DNA of 64,000 nucleotides. It comes from Notolepis coatsorum (Eukaryota; Chordata; Actinopteri; Aulopiformes; Paralepididae). Of the stretch, positions 11,922-23,581 are shown piece after piece. A program made the translations under genes and the position numbers. The notes beneath the pieces are model-generated. The model did no database searches. It was not told the DNA's origin and worked only from the letters and a program-made list of their open reading frames with translations. The stretch lies in contig OZ020592.1 in NCBI GenBank assembly GCA_963971535.1, forward strand, positions 127,056,888-127,120,887, given 5' to 3'. Each line of letters starts with the position of its first letter. Within the stretch, counting starts at the first letter, position 1.

Positions 11922-14900
11922 TCAGGAGACCCAGCTCCGTTCCTCCGGGCCGTAACCCTCCCAGTCCACCAGGTACTGGAACCCCCGACCCCGCCGTCGA
12001 ACGCCCATCAACCGGCGGACCTGCCACTGGGGGTGACCGTCCACCATCTCGGGAGGTGGTGGATCAGGAGCTGGAGGCATCAGGGGACTGAGGGAGACAG
12101 GCTTAACCCGGGACACATGGAAAACGGGGTGAATGTGCATGGACGCAGGAAGTTTTAGACGCAGAGCTGCCGGACTGAGTACCTTCAGAACCTCGAAAGG
12201 TCCGACGAACCGGGGGTTAAGTTTCTTGGCCGAGGACCGAAGCGGGAGGTCCCTCGCGGAAAGCCACACCCTCTGCCCAGGGTGGTACGTCGGCGCAGGA
12301 ACCCGGCGCCGGTCAGCCCCACGACAGGCGCGCTCAGATGTCCGGAGCAGCGCGGTCCTGGTGATCTCCCAGACCCGTCGGCAGCGGTCGAGGTGGTCCT
12401 GCACGGAGGGAACTGCCACCTCCGTCTCCTGTGCGGGGAAAAGAGGGGGTTGGTAGCCCAGGGATACCTCAAAAGGTGAGAGGCCGGTGGCGGAACTGAC
12501 CATGGAGTTGATGGAGTACTCGACCCAGGGAAGGAAACGGCTCCAAGAAGCTGGTCTCTCGGCTGCCACACACCGAAGAGCAGACTCCACGCTCTGGTTC
12601 ATCCTCTCCGTTTGTCCGTTAGTCTGGGGATGATAACCAGAGGAAAGACTGACCGTCGCCCCCAATCCCTTGCAAAAAGCCCGCCATACCTGGGAGGTGA
12701 ACTGGGGCCCCCGGTCCGAGACGATGTCCTGGGGAAAACCATGAAGGCGGAACACGTGGTGAGTCAGGAGGTCCGCCGTCTCGGCCGCCGAGGGAAGCTT
12801 GGAAAGGGCCACGAGGTGAACCCCCTTGCTGAACCGATCCACCACGGTCAGAAGGCAAGTGTTCCCCTGGGAGGAGGGAAGACCTGTGACGAAGTCCAGC
12901 GCCACATGTGACCAAGGACGGCTCGGAACGGGAAGTGGCTGTAACAGCCCGGAGGGTGCCTGGTGGGAGGCCTTGCTGCGGGCGCAGACCGTGCAGGCCA
13001 ATACGAACTCCTTGACGTCGTTCCTCATGGTGGGCCACCAGAATCGACGAGCCAGGAAGGAGAACGTGCGATGAACGCCCGGGTGGCAGGCGAACCGGCT
13101 GGTATGGCCCCACTGGAGGACCCGGGACCGGACTGAGTCGGGGACGAAGAGACGATGAATCGGTACGTTGCTTGGAGCGCGATGGAAGCGTAGGGCACGC
13201 CTTACCACCCCCTCGATGCCCAAGGTGACGGCTCCTACTACCCTGGCCTCCGGGAGGATGGGAGTCGGGTCCTCAGTGGGTGGAGCCCCCTTGGAGTGTA
13301 ACCGGGACAGGGAGTCGGCCTTCGTGTTGCGGGAACCAGGACGAAAAGTCAGCGAGAAGTCGAACCGACTGAGGAAGCTGGCCCATCTTGCCTGCCGACC
13401 GTTGAGGCGCTTGGAAGCACGGATGTACGTCAGGTTCTTGTGGTCCGTCCAGATGGTAAATGGCTCCTCGGCCCCCTCAAGCCAATGACGCCACTCCTCC
13501 AAAGCAGCCACGACCGCCAGCAGCTCCCGATTGCCGATGTCGTAGTTCCTCTCGGCAGGGAGGAACCGACGCGAGTAGAAGGCGCACGGATGTACCTTCT
13601 GGTCCGTTGCCGAACGCTGGGATAAGACAGCCCCCAGTCCAGTATCCGAGGCGTCCACCTCAACGATGAACTGTCTCTTGGGGTCAGGGTGGAGCAAGAT
13701 CGGGGCGGAAGTGAACCTCTTCTTGAGGGAGCGGAACGCAGCACACGCCGCTGGGGACCAGTCGAACGGCAGGGCGGGAGAGGTCAGTCTGGTAAGTGGT
13801 TCCGCCACTTGACTGTAGTTCCGGATGAACCTTCGGTAGAAGTTGGCGAACCCGAGGAAACTCTGTAACTCCTTCCGAGAGGTGGGTTCAGGCCATTCCT
13901 CCACTGCTTGGATCTTGCGAGGATCCGCTCGGGTCAAGCCCTTCTCCACGATGAAGCCCAGGTAGTCGACGGAGTCGGAGTGGAATCGGCACTTCTCCGC
14001 CTTGACGAAGAGCCGATTGTGGAGGAGGCGCTCCAGCACACGGCGGACATGCTGGATGTGCTCCTCGAGGGTCTTGGAGAAGATGAGGATGTCGTCCAGG
14101 TACACTACCACAAACTCCTCCAGCATGTCACGAAGGACGTCGTTCATGAGCGCCTGGAATACCGCCGGGGCGTTGGTGAGGCCGAACGGCATCACCAGGT
14201 ACTCGTAGTGGCCCCTGGGGGTCTTGAAGGCGGTCTTCCATTCATCGCCCTCACGGATACGGACTAGATGGTAGGCACTCCGGAGGTCCAGCTTGGTAAA
14301 AACGGTAGCCTGGGTGAGAGGCTCGAAGGTGGAGTTCATGAGAAGAAGAGGGTACTTGTTCTTGATGGTGATCTCGTTGAGCTGGCGATAGTCGATGCAG
14401 GGTCGAAGGTCCCCGTCCTTCCTCCCAACAAAGAAGAAACCGGCCGCCACCGGGGAGGAGGAAGGCCGAATGAGTCCTGCTTCCAAGGACTCAGAGATGT
14501 ATTGATCCATCGCCGCCTTCTCCGGAACGGTCAGACTGTAGAGGCGGCTGCCGGGAAGGGGAGCCCCTTGGCGGAGGTCGATGGCACAGTCGTACGGACG
14601 GTGGGGTGGAAGGGCCTGAGCCCTGGACTTACTGAAAACCTCCATGAGGTCGTGGTACTCGGGGGGTATGGTCGAAACGTCTGGAGGCGGCTCACCAACG
14701 GACCTCCGGGGCGGGGGACAGGACGCCGCCTGTAGACACTGGGCGTGACAGGAGGAGCTCCAGCCCTTGATGGTACCGGAGGACCAGGCGATGTGGGGCT
14801 TGTGCAGCGCGAGCCAGGGCCGACCCAGGACTACCGGGACAAGAGGGGATCTGGTGATAAGGAACTGGAGTCTCTCAACGTGGTTTCCAGCAATGGTCAG

Positions 14901-15149
14901 CATGACAGGGCAGGTGCGTTGAGAGATGTCGGCCAGGCGGTGTTGGTCCAATGCGAATATCTCCAAAGGCCTCACTAGGTCCTCAAGTGGAATGTTGGCC
15001 CGGGTAGCAAACTCGAAGTCGAGGAAACTCTCGTCTGCCCCCGAGTCAATGAGTGCCTCCACCGTGGCCCGTTGGTCCGCCCAGGCCAGGGTGACGCTCA
15101 TCAGATGGCCAGGTGGTGCACGGCTCTGGGAATGAGAAAAACGGCTCAC
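11922..15149 (-). CDS. pol: Ty3/Gypsy (Tf1/sushi-like chromovirus) Pol polyprotein
   Basis: A continuous frame of 1075 codons. Domain order: aspartic protease with DSGA at residues 36-39; reverse transcriptase with YLDD at 350-353; RNase H beginning [12 protein letters not shown] near 497; integrase with an HPG/CTVC zinc region (about 682-722) and the D752, D812, E848 triad; then the start of a chromodomain ([15 protein letters not shown] near 1058-1073). A TGA (11922-11924 read on the minus strand) stops the frame within the chromodomain, although similar sequence continues beyond it, so this copy lacks a full chromodomain. Pol lies in the -1 frame relative to Gag and overlaps its end, with no usual ATG, so expression by -1 frameshifting is expected. 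The enzyme set copies element RNA into DNA in cytoplasmic particles and integrates it. I saw no other inactivating change. Confidence 0.95.
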   Translation of the reverse strand: MSRFSHSQSRAPPGHLMSVTLAWADQRATVEALIDSGADESFLDFEFATRANIPLEDLVRPLEIFALDQHRLADISQRTCPVMLTIAGNHVERLQFLITRSPLVPVVLGRPWLALHKPHIAWSSGTIKGWSSSCHAQCLQAASCPPPRRSVGEPPPDVSTIPPEYHDLMEVFSKSRAQALPPHRPYDCAIDLRQGAPLPGSRLYSLTVPEKAAMDQYISESLEAGLIRPSSSPVAAGFFFVGRKDGDLRPCIDYRQLNEITIKNKYPLLLMNSTFEPLTQATVFTKLDLRSAYHLVRIREGDEWKTAFKTPRGHYEYLVMPFGLTNAPAVFQALMNDVLRDMLEEFVVVYLDDILIFSKTLEEHIQHVRRVLERLLHNRLFVKAEKCRFHSDSVDYLGFIVEKGLTRADPRKIQAVEEWPEPTSRKELQSFLGFANFYRRFIRNYSQVAEPLTRLTSPALPFDWSPAACAAFRSLKKRFTSAPILLHPDPKRQFIVEVDASDTGLGAVLSQRSATDQKVHPCAFYSRRFLPAERNYDIGNRELLAVVAALEEWRHWLEGAEEPFTIWTDHKNLTYIRASKRLNGRQARWASFLSRFDFSLTFRPGSRNTKADSLSRLHSKGAPPTEDPTPILPEARVVGAVTLGIEGVVRRALRFHRAPSNVPIHRLFVPDSVRSRVLQWGHTSRFACHPGVHRTFSFLARRFWWPTMRNDVKEFVLACTVCARSKASHQAPSGLLQPLPVPSRPWSHVALDFVTGLPSSQGNTCLLTVVDRFSKGVHLVALSKLPSAAETADLLTHHVFRLHGFPQDIVSDRGPQFTSQVWRAFCKGLGATVSLSSGYHPQTNGQTERMNQSVESALRCVAAERPASWSRFLPWVEYSINSMVSSATGLSPFEVSLGYQPPLFPAQETEVAVPSVQDHLDRCRRVWEITRTALLRTSERACRGADRRRVPAPTYHPGQRVWLSARDLPLRSSAKKLNPRFVGPFEVLKVLSPAALRLKLPASMHIHPVFHVSRVKPVSLSPLMPPAPDPPPPEMVDGHPQWQVRRLMGVRRRGRGFQYLVDWEGYGPEERSWVS

Positions 15150-16246
15150 CAGGATCTCCCGGGGTCTCGGCGAGCCTGGTCTTTTGGCCGGGTGGGGCAG
15201 TTGGCGATTCGGTGTCCCTCCCGACCGCAGTAGAGGCAGAGACCGGACCTGAACCTCGCCTCACGTTCAGCTTGGCTCAGATGAGAACGTCCCAGCTGCA
15301 TGGGTTCCTCCTCGGGAACCGAACGGGAGGGGAAGCTACCACCAGTCGTGTTGGGGGCAGGGCGACCAGCAGTAACGTCACGAGTACGGGGGGTTCGGAG
15401 TCCCTCAGGAGGTCCCTGTCGGGTTCTCTCACGTCTTCTCTCCTGGAGGCGTCCGTCGATGCGAATGGCGAGGCTGAACAGGTCCTCGAGGGACTCAGGT
15501 TCCTCCCGGGTCGCGAGCTGGTCCCTGACTGCGTCACTGAGCCCCCTCATGAAGGTAAGACGAAGTGCTTGGTCGTTCCAACCGCTCTCCACCGCCGCCA
15601 GTCTGAACTCCAGCACGTAGTCGGTAACCCCGCCGCTGCCCTGCCGGAAGGTACCCAACCGGGCTCCAGGGTCCAGACCACGGGCTGGATGGTGGAACAC
15701 CCTGCGGAGCTCAGCCACGAAGTCTGGATAGGAGAAACAGAAGTCTGCCTCCATTGCCCAGGAGGAAGTGACCCACTGGGCTGCCCGGCCTGAGAGCAAG
15801 TTAGTCATATAGGCCACTTGGGCTCCTCTTGAAGTGAAACGACTGGGTTGATGACGAAAAACCAACTCACATTGCATGATGAATGTGGCACAATCCTCGA
15901 AGTTGCCGTCGAACAGCCGTGGTTCGGAGAGACGGGGCTCCCGAGGTGCGGGATCGGGAAGCGCGGGGCCTGCCAGGGCTGCGGGGGATGCTCCTGCCAA
16001 TGTTCCTGAAGGAAGTGGGGATACAAGCAAGGCGTTAACGGTGTTGCTCAGCGTGTGTAGATGGAGGAGAATACTTGATTGTTGTCCTGCCAGAGCGGCC
16101 AGGGACCCTTGAATAGGCTGGACCTGCTCCCTGAGTTCCTGTACAGCAGCCGCAGCCCTGTCTAGTTGGTGACTGTGATCCTTGGTTAACTCGATCTGGC
16201 CAGCTAGTGCTGTTCTGACTCTCTCTGTGTCGGCTGGGGTCGTCAT
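15146..16246 (-). CDS. gag: Gypsy Gag polyprotein with CCHC zinc knuckle
   Basis: 366 codons starting at the ATG 17 bp inside the 5' LTR, so the leader is very short. The N-terminal 60 residues are Gln/Ala-rich with heptad-like spacing. The central part (about 95-215) looks like a retrotransposon capsid domain ([17 protein letters not shown]). Near the C-terminus [14 protein letters not shown] (337-350) is a CCHC nucleic-acid-binding knuckle. The protein packages element RNA. The stop at 15146-15148 overlaps the start of the Pol frame, consistent with Gag/Gag-Pol control by -1 frameshifting. No canonical slippery heptamer is obvious; a CCAAAAG stretch near 15185 is the only weak candidate. 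Confidence 0.93.
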   Translation of the reverse strand: MTTPADTERVRTALAGQIELTKDHSHQLDRAAAAVQELREQVQPIQGSLAALAGQQSSILLHLHTLSNTVNALLVSPLPSGTLAGASPAALAGPALPDPAPREPRLSEPRLFDGNFEDCATFIMQCELVFRHQPSRFTSRGAQVAYMTNLLSGRAAQWVTSSWAMEADFCFSYPDFVAELRRVFHHPARGLDPGARLGTFRQGSGGVTDYVLEFRLAAVESGWNDQALRLTFMRGLSDAVRDQLATREEPESLEDLFSLAIRIDGRLQERRRERTRQGPPEGLRTPRTRDVTAGRPAPNTTGGSFPSRSVPEEEPMQLGRSHLSQAEREARFRSGLCLYCGREGHRIANCPTRPKDQARRDPGRSW

Positions 16247-16250
16247 ATTG

Positions 16251-16260
16251 GTTGGATCGT
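16251..16260 (-). promoter_or_regulatory. Self-priming-type primer binding site
   Basis: Directly inside the 5' LTR the minus strand reads TT then ACGATCCAAC. It has no TGG start and matches no usual tRNA 3' end. The same 10 bases are found on the opposite strand inside the LTR at 17007-17016, which lies about 25-30 bp downstream of the LTR TATA box. The RNA 5' end would thus be able to pair with this site. That is the arrangement of the Tf1/sushi group, which primes reverse transcription with its own RNA instead of a tRNA. Confidence 0.7.
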
Positions 16261-16262
16261 AA

Positions 16263-17241
16263 TGTTATGGTTTGACACCGACCCCAAACGCAAACGGCAC
16301 AGAGAGAGTAGTTTCAGAGTTAGCCAAAATCTAGGGCTTGTTTATTTTACAGAGTAAACAGAAATAACTTGGTGGAGAACAGAACAAACTGGGAAATAAG
16401 CATGTGAGGAATGTTTGCTGCTCTGCAGCCTCTCCCGGGGGGTTACGTTTGAGGAATCTGTCCGTGACGTCAGAGCCGCTCTGCAGAATCCTCCCAGCAT
16501 GTACTCCGGGGTGGTGGCGGAACAGGGAGAGAGAGAGAGCGGGTTAGCTCAGTGAACAATTGGAAACTGACAGGTGACAGGTGAAGTGACTTGTCCAAAC
16601 AGATAAATCCAAGTGACAGAATCTTCGGTGTGAAACACACAGTGAGCAATGTCCAAACAATAAATCCAAGTGACAGAATCTTCGGTGTGAGACACACAGT
16701 GAGCAATGTCCAAACAATAATAAATCCAAGTGAATATCCAAAACAGGCAAAAAGGGTGAGAGACAGTCTGAACGAAAAACAGGATCTCTTCAGTGCTTTA
16801 CACACACGAAAAATGATTGAGTCCAAAGACTGTCTTGCAAAAACTCACCAGAGCGCTGTGCGTGAAGCGAGCGGATCAAACAGGGCGAGCGCTTCGAAAC
16901 GGGGAAGCAGGTTCTCCAAACGGAATACTCCTCGAGAGTCCTGGGAGGCAAAGCACAGGGAAAAGCAGCGACGGAAGGAAACGGCAATTGCAGAGAATAT
17001 TTCAGAACGATCCAACAACACTAAATGGGGAATCAGGGTATATAAAGCAAAAGGGATGCTTAATGACAAGCTGTGACAGCTGCGGGATGAGATTGACCAT
17101 TGCTCCAGAAGCGTGTGGTTGGGGGAGCACCAATCAAACGGCATCTACAGGAAGAAGCGTGTGGAGAGGAGAATGCAATTAATTAACCGAAAATCTTAAA
17201 GGAACAGAGCGAGTGGGTGAGCAGCGGACAAAAACCTCACA
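16263..17241 (-). repeat. Gypsy 5' LTR with TATA box
   Basis: This is the promoter LTR for the minus-strand element. A TATA box (TTTATATACC on the minus strand, 17036-17047) precedes the self-complementary segment at 17007-17016. It is practically identical to the LTR at 10839-11817. Open frames of 60-161 codons found in both LTRs are identical pairs and not conserved proteins as far as I can tell. Confidence 0.95.
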
Positions 17242-17750
17242 TGGGAGGCGTGATATATCGCTGACCATATCGGAATCGGCCGGTATTGGTGTATTTTTTT
17301 TATTGATCACAACGCTCTGATGAGCAAAGCAATTCATTTTAAAATTACATGCATGTGACAATGACGCAGCACATGATTGTGGGCTAACATTGTTTCAGTA
17401 TGTACAAAAATAGTATGTACAAAAATAGTATGTACAAAATTTGATGACCATAGTCAGAATAAAAAAAAAATAAGATATACATACATAGATATCGACATCG
17501 GTAATATCGGTTATCGGCTATCGGCCTACTGGCTACCCATGGATATTACAGTGACAAGTCCGATATTGCAATAATGTTGCCCTATAGGTGGGGCCCCCCT
17601 GGGCCACCATTACACACTTCAGATATCAGATGTGATATTGGACATTTGTTACTGGCCTCTAAGTTTGGCTCCAGTGTGAAACTTGATATCTAGCGGCAAG
17701 TCCCTCCCCCTTTTTGAATACAACTCGGCCGCAGTATTGTTCCTATGGAG
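17242..17750. other. Unassigned, ATCGGC-rich probable transposon remnant
   Basis: It contains CATATCGGAATCGGCCGG near 17262 and a cluster ATATCGGTTATCGGCTATCG near 17500. Such motifs are common in teleost hAT-like non-autonomous elements. Three copies of AGTATGTACAAAAAT lie at 17397-17440. No gene is visible. Confidence 0.4.
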
Positions 17751-18185
<435 letters not shown>

Positions 18186-18195
18186 GCCGCTCGGC

Positions 18196-18213
18196 GACGT
18201 CACGCTATTTAAT
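18196..18213 (+). promoter_or_regulatory. trim36: Candidate internal promoter: CRE-like site plus TATA-like box
   Basis: A CRE-like GACGTCA (18196-18202) is followed at once by the TATA-like CTATTTAATT (18204-18213). Downstream lie GC-rich sequence, a short upstream ORF and an ATG with a perfect splice donor. The layout suggests an alternative trim36 promoter. It is inferred from sequence only. Confidence 0.5.
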
Positions 18214-18249
18214 TCAGTGTGTCGGCTCGGTGCTCCGCTCCGCAGCGAC

Positions 18250-18267
18250 ATGTCGTCTGCATCTTAA
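18250..18267 (+). other. Upstream ORF of 5 codons in the alternative 5' UTR
   Basis: ATG at 18250 opens a five-codon frame ending in TAA at 18265-18267, 83 bp before the next ATG at 18351. If the internal promoter is used, this uORF would lie in the leader and could reduce translation of the main frame. Confidence 0.45.
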
Positions 18268-18350
18268 ACTCGTGTCGGAGAGAGAAGTTGTTTCTAAAGA
18301 TACAACAACGCCGTAAAAAAAAATACCTTTTTTGTTGTTTTGTCGTTGCG

Positions 18351-18383
18351 ATGTCTGCAGCGAAGCGAAGTCATTCATTCGTG
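18351..18383 (+). CDS. trim36: Candidate alternative first coding exon of trim36
   Basis: ATG at 18351 starts 11 codons (MSAAKRSHSFV) that end exactly at a consensus donor GTAAGT (18384-18389) in phase 0. Exon 2 of trim36 at 25372 also begins in phase 0, so the two join in frame straight into the RING domain, replacing the 21-residue acidic leader of exon 1. The CRE/TATA-like motifs upstream and the lack of other protein-coding signal support a first exon. The alternative leader is basic and Ser-rich, so the two isoforms would differ only at the N-terminus. It could also be the first exon of a noncoding transcript, or chance. Confidence 0.5.
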
Positions 18384-18554
18384 GTAAGTGGAGGATGAGG
18401 GGTCATTTAGTTAGATGAGGCTTTAGTCGGGACATGGGGAGAACATGATATTTAATAAACAGTGTCTCCCGGGTGCGTGTCCCTCACCCACCTCACCGTG
18501 GACTGTCTGTTGCCCGTCTGTCTGCATAGCAGCCCAATAGTCTGATCTGTTACT

Positions 18555-18760
18555 GTGTTCATCAGAATCACAATCAGAACGCTCTTTATTGCCAAGTAGT
18601 TTTCACAAACAAGGAACTTGATTTGGTCGTTTTTAGTGCGACAGACAATTACGAGTATAATGATACAATAAAAAGGTGTAATAAAATCAAATGGAATATA
18701 AACTAAATTAAAATAGAAGCATCAATATAATTATAAAATAAAAATAGGCCAGGGCTCTAC
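18555..18760 (-). mobile_element. LINE 3'-end repeat (minus strand)
   Basis: CTCTTTATTGCCAAGTAG followed by CAAGGAACTTGATTTGG is a widespread teleost non-LTR retroelement terminus read in reverse. The rest is AT-rich with AAAATAGAAG motifs. There is no coding part. Confidence 0.6.
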
Positions 18761-20160
18761 AACTGGTTCATCAGTGTCAGTTGCCCGTTGAGTTGTTTTG
18801 AGTAACATCACTGAAGTGTTTGGTGTCCCAGGGCCAGGGATAGCCTTGTTGCTTTATTGTTAGAACTTCCCCATATTCTATCTCGTGTGTATTATTGTCT
18901 CGTCTGACACATATCTTTTATTTGTTTATTCGCAGTAAGAGACTGTCAGGCTGCAGCGCAAGAATGTGACTTGTTGATACGCCGCCTGAAATCAATTAAT
19001 GTATTGATTAGTTGGCGGCCCCTTTTGACAGTTTTGTCTTTTTGACAAACGAGAGAACGCGGGCATACGTTGCATCTTTTTGTGCCGAACCATGTGCGTA
19101 TAGTCTCTCCCCCCCACACACTTTATTTCCCGTTTGTCTATATTTAGACGAGGCTTAATCCTGTGTTATGTCATCTTGATCAGAAAGACACTAGTATAGC
19201 TGTACGTCGGTTGTGGTTGTTGGTTATTTATGGTGACTGTGGTTATTTTTCCTAATCAACACGTCTGCCAGTCAGAGAGGACCCCTGGTTCAGTGTTGAG
19301 GTAGCATAGATGTCGCCTACAGGCAATGGGGCATTCCTCGTCTTGAGGAGATGAACATTTATATTATTTCAAAATTATTGGAAGATATAATCTTTGACTA
19401 TCAAAGTTCTTCCACCTGGACAGGGTATAGGAAATAAACAAACCAGACAAATTCTAATAAATGTTGTCTTTGTCTGGTAACTTTCCCAGCCTTTGTTCTA
19501 TTATGCTACTAGTTCCTTTTCTATTCTATTGTAAAAATCTCTTTGGCTGGTAAGTGAAACCTTCGAATCTCATTGTCGTCTCAAACGTCAACAGTTCCGG
19601 GGGAAAAGCAGTCTGATCAGTTTCTCATGGACTCATAACAGGCTGATCATGAAACCTGTTCATGGAGGGGACAGTCTGCATTCAGAAAGCAGCCGTCACT
19701 CAGAGTCAGAACTCTCTTGGGGACCTATGATCTTTGTAAAGTAAACGTTGACCCTCCCCCTGAACATATTAATGATTATTTTCACATTAACATTTTACAT
19801 TTAAACATTTAAAATGTACATGACCCTATGAGATTTACAGAATTTCTTCATATGCTGACATTTTCAAGGCTACAGGCCAGATGAAACCCCCTATTGTATA
19901 ACTTATTATTCGTTAATCTGAACATAAGGATGGGAATTGCTAGGCATGTCACGAGACTTCGATTTGGATCGATACATCGATGATTAAATTCGGTCGATGT
20001 ATCGATGTAATGTACATCGACTCGGATCATTCATATTTCTTAGAAGAAATGACCAATTCATAATTTTCTTTGTCCAGATTCAAAGTAATGGTTCAGGTTC
20101 TAAATTTATGAGGAGCATAAGAGGAAACGGCAAGAAGATGGAATATCTTCAAGCAAGATA
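18761..20160. other. Intron 1 stretch without recognised gene
   Basis: No exon-like or repeat family signal that I can name. At 19961-20028 there is an imperfect palindrome built from GATCGATACATCGATG and its inverted partner GTCGATGTATCGATG, probably a small transposon terminus or hairpin. Confidence 0.5.
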
Positions 20161-20169
20161 ACTGCACTG

Positions 20170-20566
20170 TAGGGCTGGACGGTATGGTCTAAAATGTATA
20201 TCACGGTATAATTTGAAGCATAGACTGTAACGGTATATATCGTGGTATATTAATTTATCTTAAAATGGCTAACGTTAGCCCGTTGCTGCGCTAAAGCAAG
20301 TCTCCTCTCAGCCTCCTTTGCCAAATTGAAATGCCCAAACTATATGACAAGGTCCGTGAGCAAGTGGATCAAAACTCAGTACAATTAAACACTATGCAAC
20401 GACCACTGCAAACGTTGAGTGAATCGTCAAGTAACGTTAACGTCATTGCTACTGCTGTGACTAGGTGCTCTAGTCTACCGGTCACAAGGTATGAAAGTAT
20501 AATCAAAATCCATACCGTAGCGCAAATTCATACCGTGTATACCGTTATACCGTCCACCCCTGGCTA
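20170..20566. mobile_element. hAT-like MITE (397 bp)
   Basis: The ends are TAGGGCTGGACGGTATGG and, inverted, ATACCGTCCACCCCTGGCTA. An 8-bp duplication CTGCACTG flanks the element (20162-20169 and 20567-20574). Many GGTATA/TATACC motifs lie inside. Length, TIR type and 8-bp duplication fit a non-autonomous hAT element. The ORF at 20331-20612 crosses the right end and is not real. Confidence 0.85.
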
Positions 20567-21118
20567 CTGCACTGTTTCATTCTCGTGTAATGGTCTAGGA
20601 ATGAGAACGTAAATCTTTGCGTGGTTCTAACACGTACATTTGTTTTGGAGAAGATTTTGTACCACTGGTCTTGGTCCTGCTCCCACGGGCCGCTGTAGGT
20701 TCTGATAGGAACATTGGGAGGATATTGTCTTGTTTCACGCGTCGCTGATGGGAACATTGGGAGGATATTGTCTTGTTTCACGCGTCGCTGATGGGAACAT
20801 TGGGAGGATATTGTCTTGTTTCACGCGTCGCTGATGGGAACATTGGGAGGATATTATCTTGTTTCCTGGGTCGCTGATGGGAGCATTGGGAAGGTATTCT
20901 CTTGTTTCCTGCGTCGCTGATGGGAGCATTGGGAGGGACGGGTATTGTCTTGTTTCCTGCATCGCTGATGGGAGCATTGGGAAGGTATTCTCTTGTTTCC
21001 TGCGTCGCTGATGGGAGCATTGGGAAGGTATTCTCTTGTTTCCTGCGTCGCTGATGGGAGCATTGGGAGGATATTCTCTTGTTTCCTGTGTCGCTGATGG
21101 GAGCATTGGGAGGGTATT

Positions 21119-21321
21119 GGGTCTCATTCTCCAAGGACTTAGGACAAAAAGGGCTTTCTTAGGGCCATTTGAGAACTTTTCGGGCCAATTTTGGGATTCA
21201 CCAACCGTCCCAATAAAACATATATAATTAATATTATATTATTTATTGTCTATATTCATGTCTTGCCCGAAAAGGTCTCAAATGGCCCTTTTTGTCATAA
21301 GTCCGTTGGAGAATGAGACCC
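21119..21321. mobile_element. MITE with ~60-bp TIRs, copy 1
   Basis: The ends are GGGTCTCATTCTCCAAGGAC and GTTGGAGAATGAGACCC inverted. The TIRs continue through ACAAAAAGGGC to the CTTTTCGGGC motif. The middle is AT-rich (TATATAATTAATATTATATT). It is inserted in minisatellite B with flanks GGGTATT and ACTGTCTTG, exactly as for copy 2. Confidence 0.9.
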
Positions 21322-22179
21322 ACTGTCTTGTTTCACGCATCACTGATGGGAACATTGGGAGGATATTATCTTGTTTCACGCGTCGCTGATGGGAACATTG
21401 GGAGGATATTGTCTTGTTTCACGCGTCGCTGATGGGAACATTGGGAGGATATTGTCTTGTTTCACGCGTCGCTGATGGGAACATTGGGAGGATATTCTCT
21501 TGTTTCACGCGTCGCTGATGGGAACATTGGGAGGATATTCTCTTGTTTCACGCGTCGCTGATGGGAGCATTGGGAGGATATTGTCTTGTTTCACGCGTCG
21601 CTGATGGGAACATTGGGAGGATATTCTCTTGTTTCACGCGTCGCTGATGGGAACATTGGGAGGATATTGTCTTGTTTCACGCGTCGCTGATGGGAACATT
21701 GGGAGGATATTGTCTTGTTTCACGCGTCGCTGATGGGAACATTGGGAGGATATTGTCTTGTTTCACGCGTCGCTGATGGGAGCATTGGGAAGGTATTATC
21801 TTGTTTCCTGCATCGCTGATGGGAGCATTGGGAAGGTATTATCTTGTTTCCTGCATCGCTGATGGGAGCATTGGGAAGGTATTATCTTGTTTCCTGTGTT
21901 GCTGATGGGAGCATTGGGAAGGTATTATCTTGTTTCCTGTGACGCTGATGGGAGCATTGGGAAGGTATTATCTTGTTTCCTGTGTCGCTGATGGGAGCAT
22001 TGGGAAGGTATTATCTTGTTTCCTGTGTCGCTGATGGGAGCATTGGGAAGGTATTATCTTGTTTCCTGTGTCGCTGATGGGAGCATTGGGAAGGTATTAT
22101 CTTGTTTCCTGTGTCGCTGATGGGAGCATTGGGAAGGTATTATCTTGTTTCCTGTGTCGCTGATGGGAGCATTGGGAAG

Positions 22180-23581
22180 TGTAACTGAGGGGTACAATTC
22201 CCTGACTGTATTGTTAGATATGATATTTAATACCACTACCTCATGTACTTTAACTTCTGGCCACCCAGTACAAGATATAAGTATGATGAACACTTTCCCA
22301 CCTGATGAAACGAATCCACACAAATGTACCAAATCGAAGGTTTAATACAGCAAAAGGTGTATACAACGATCACTTAATTACATTTATGATTTGAAATATG
22401 AAATATGCACTTTTATGGCAAATGAGTATTCGTAGGTAAATCAACATTGAATGTCCAATCTCTGGTTACGCAGGGAGTAAGTATACAACCTGGAATATTT
22501 AGGAAACGATAGCGATGGTACTTAAATGATTATAGCTGGATACACTAAGGGGGGGGGGGGGTCCCGCTGGTTGTAAGACAGTAGGAGGGGGGGGTTAGAG
22601 AAGCCGCTGGCGGTATCCCATCTGGCCGACGGTGTCTTGGGAGAATCCAAAGTCTTGGACACGGTGCCCACAGAACCTCGGACCGCAGACGAATACAGCT
22701 GGACCCTCTGTGGACGGTAGCTGCCGGTCCACAACGGAGAGACGTGAGGCGACCTCACTGGTGTCGAGCGCCGTCTCACCTGGAGTCCTCTCCGGGGGGT
22801 AGTTCCAACACTCCGCAGTGTTGGCCTTTATCCATGGAATAATCAAAGCACACAAAGCATAATCCAAGCCGTGGAAGGCTCGCCGTCGTCCGGGTAGAGT
22901 AATCCAATATACAGGTCCAGTCGCTCTTGGCCCGGAGCTCCTCGGATGCAATCACCACTAGGGGTCTGACCAGCCTGGTTAAGCGTCCAGATAACGTCAG
23001 GAACGATGGGGGTACTGATAACTTTAGAACTCTAACCGAACGATGCACCATACATAAATAGACTATTATTAGCTTAATAGAATACGTCCAACTCGACGGT
23101 ATAGTGCCAAACTATGACTATTCAACTATTAATCTACACGATATCTCAATGCCTATTCTGGGGCCAAGTAGGCCTTACTACACCGCACGTGCGTCGTGGG
23201 GAGGCTTTGCGTCTGTCACTCTGTTGGAGGGTAAAGAACTGGACTAAAAGGAAGTTCTACTTTACTTGCGCCATATATATATGCGCTATGAACAAATAGT
23301 ACCATTCGTATTTCGCCCGACATATTCCTGCGCGGAACCGGGGCTTGCCACGACATGTTAGGCGGCACGATTGAACTTGGACCTAGGGGTATGGCAACCT
23401 GGCGCCAGGTTCTCGTCCAATGGTAGAATGAAACTATTATGGGCTGTTTAGTAGACTAAAGGGATATTCAGTGCATATTGTACAAGGAATATACAGGGGA
23501 TATCAAACGATATACAAATACAATTAAATATATATATATAAATAAATATACATATTCGGTTTAATCTGATCCTTCACAACA
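22180..23581 (-). mobile_element. Solo LTR (1402 bp) of an undetermined LTR retroelement
   Basis: The ends are TGTAACTG...CACAACA and a 5-bp duplication GGAAG flanks it (22175-22179 and 23582-23586) in the middle of minisatellite B. No gag or pol lies within. The minus orientation is suggested by the TGTTGTG start on that strand and a TATATATA run at about 23274. It likely arose by recombination between the two LTRs of a full element. The family (BEL/Pao, Gypsy or ERV-like) cannot be told from the LTR alone. Confidence 0.75.

Noticed and set aside
12133..14978. Plus-strand ORFs opposite pol
   Set aside because: Antisense shadows of a GC-rich coding region; pol on the minus strand has full domain structure.
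20545..21134. Minus-strand repeat protein (NAPISDAGNK type, up to 130 codons)
   Set aside because: Artefact of the 43-bp minisatellite; frame is interrupted where the unit length changes.
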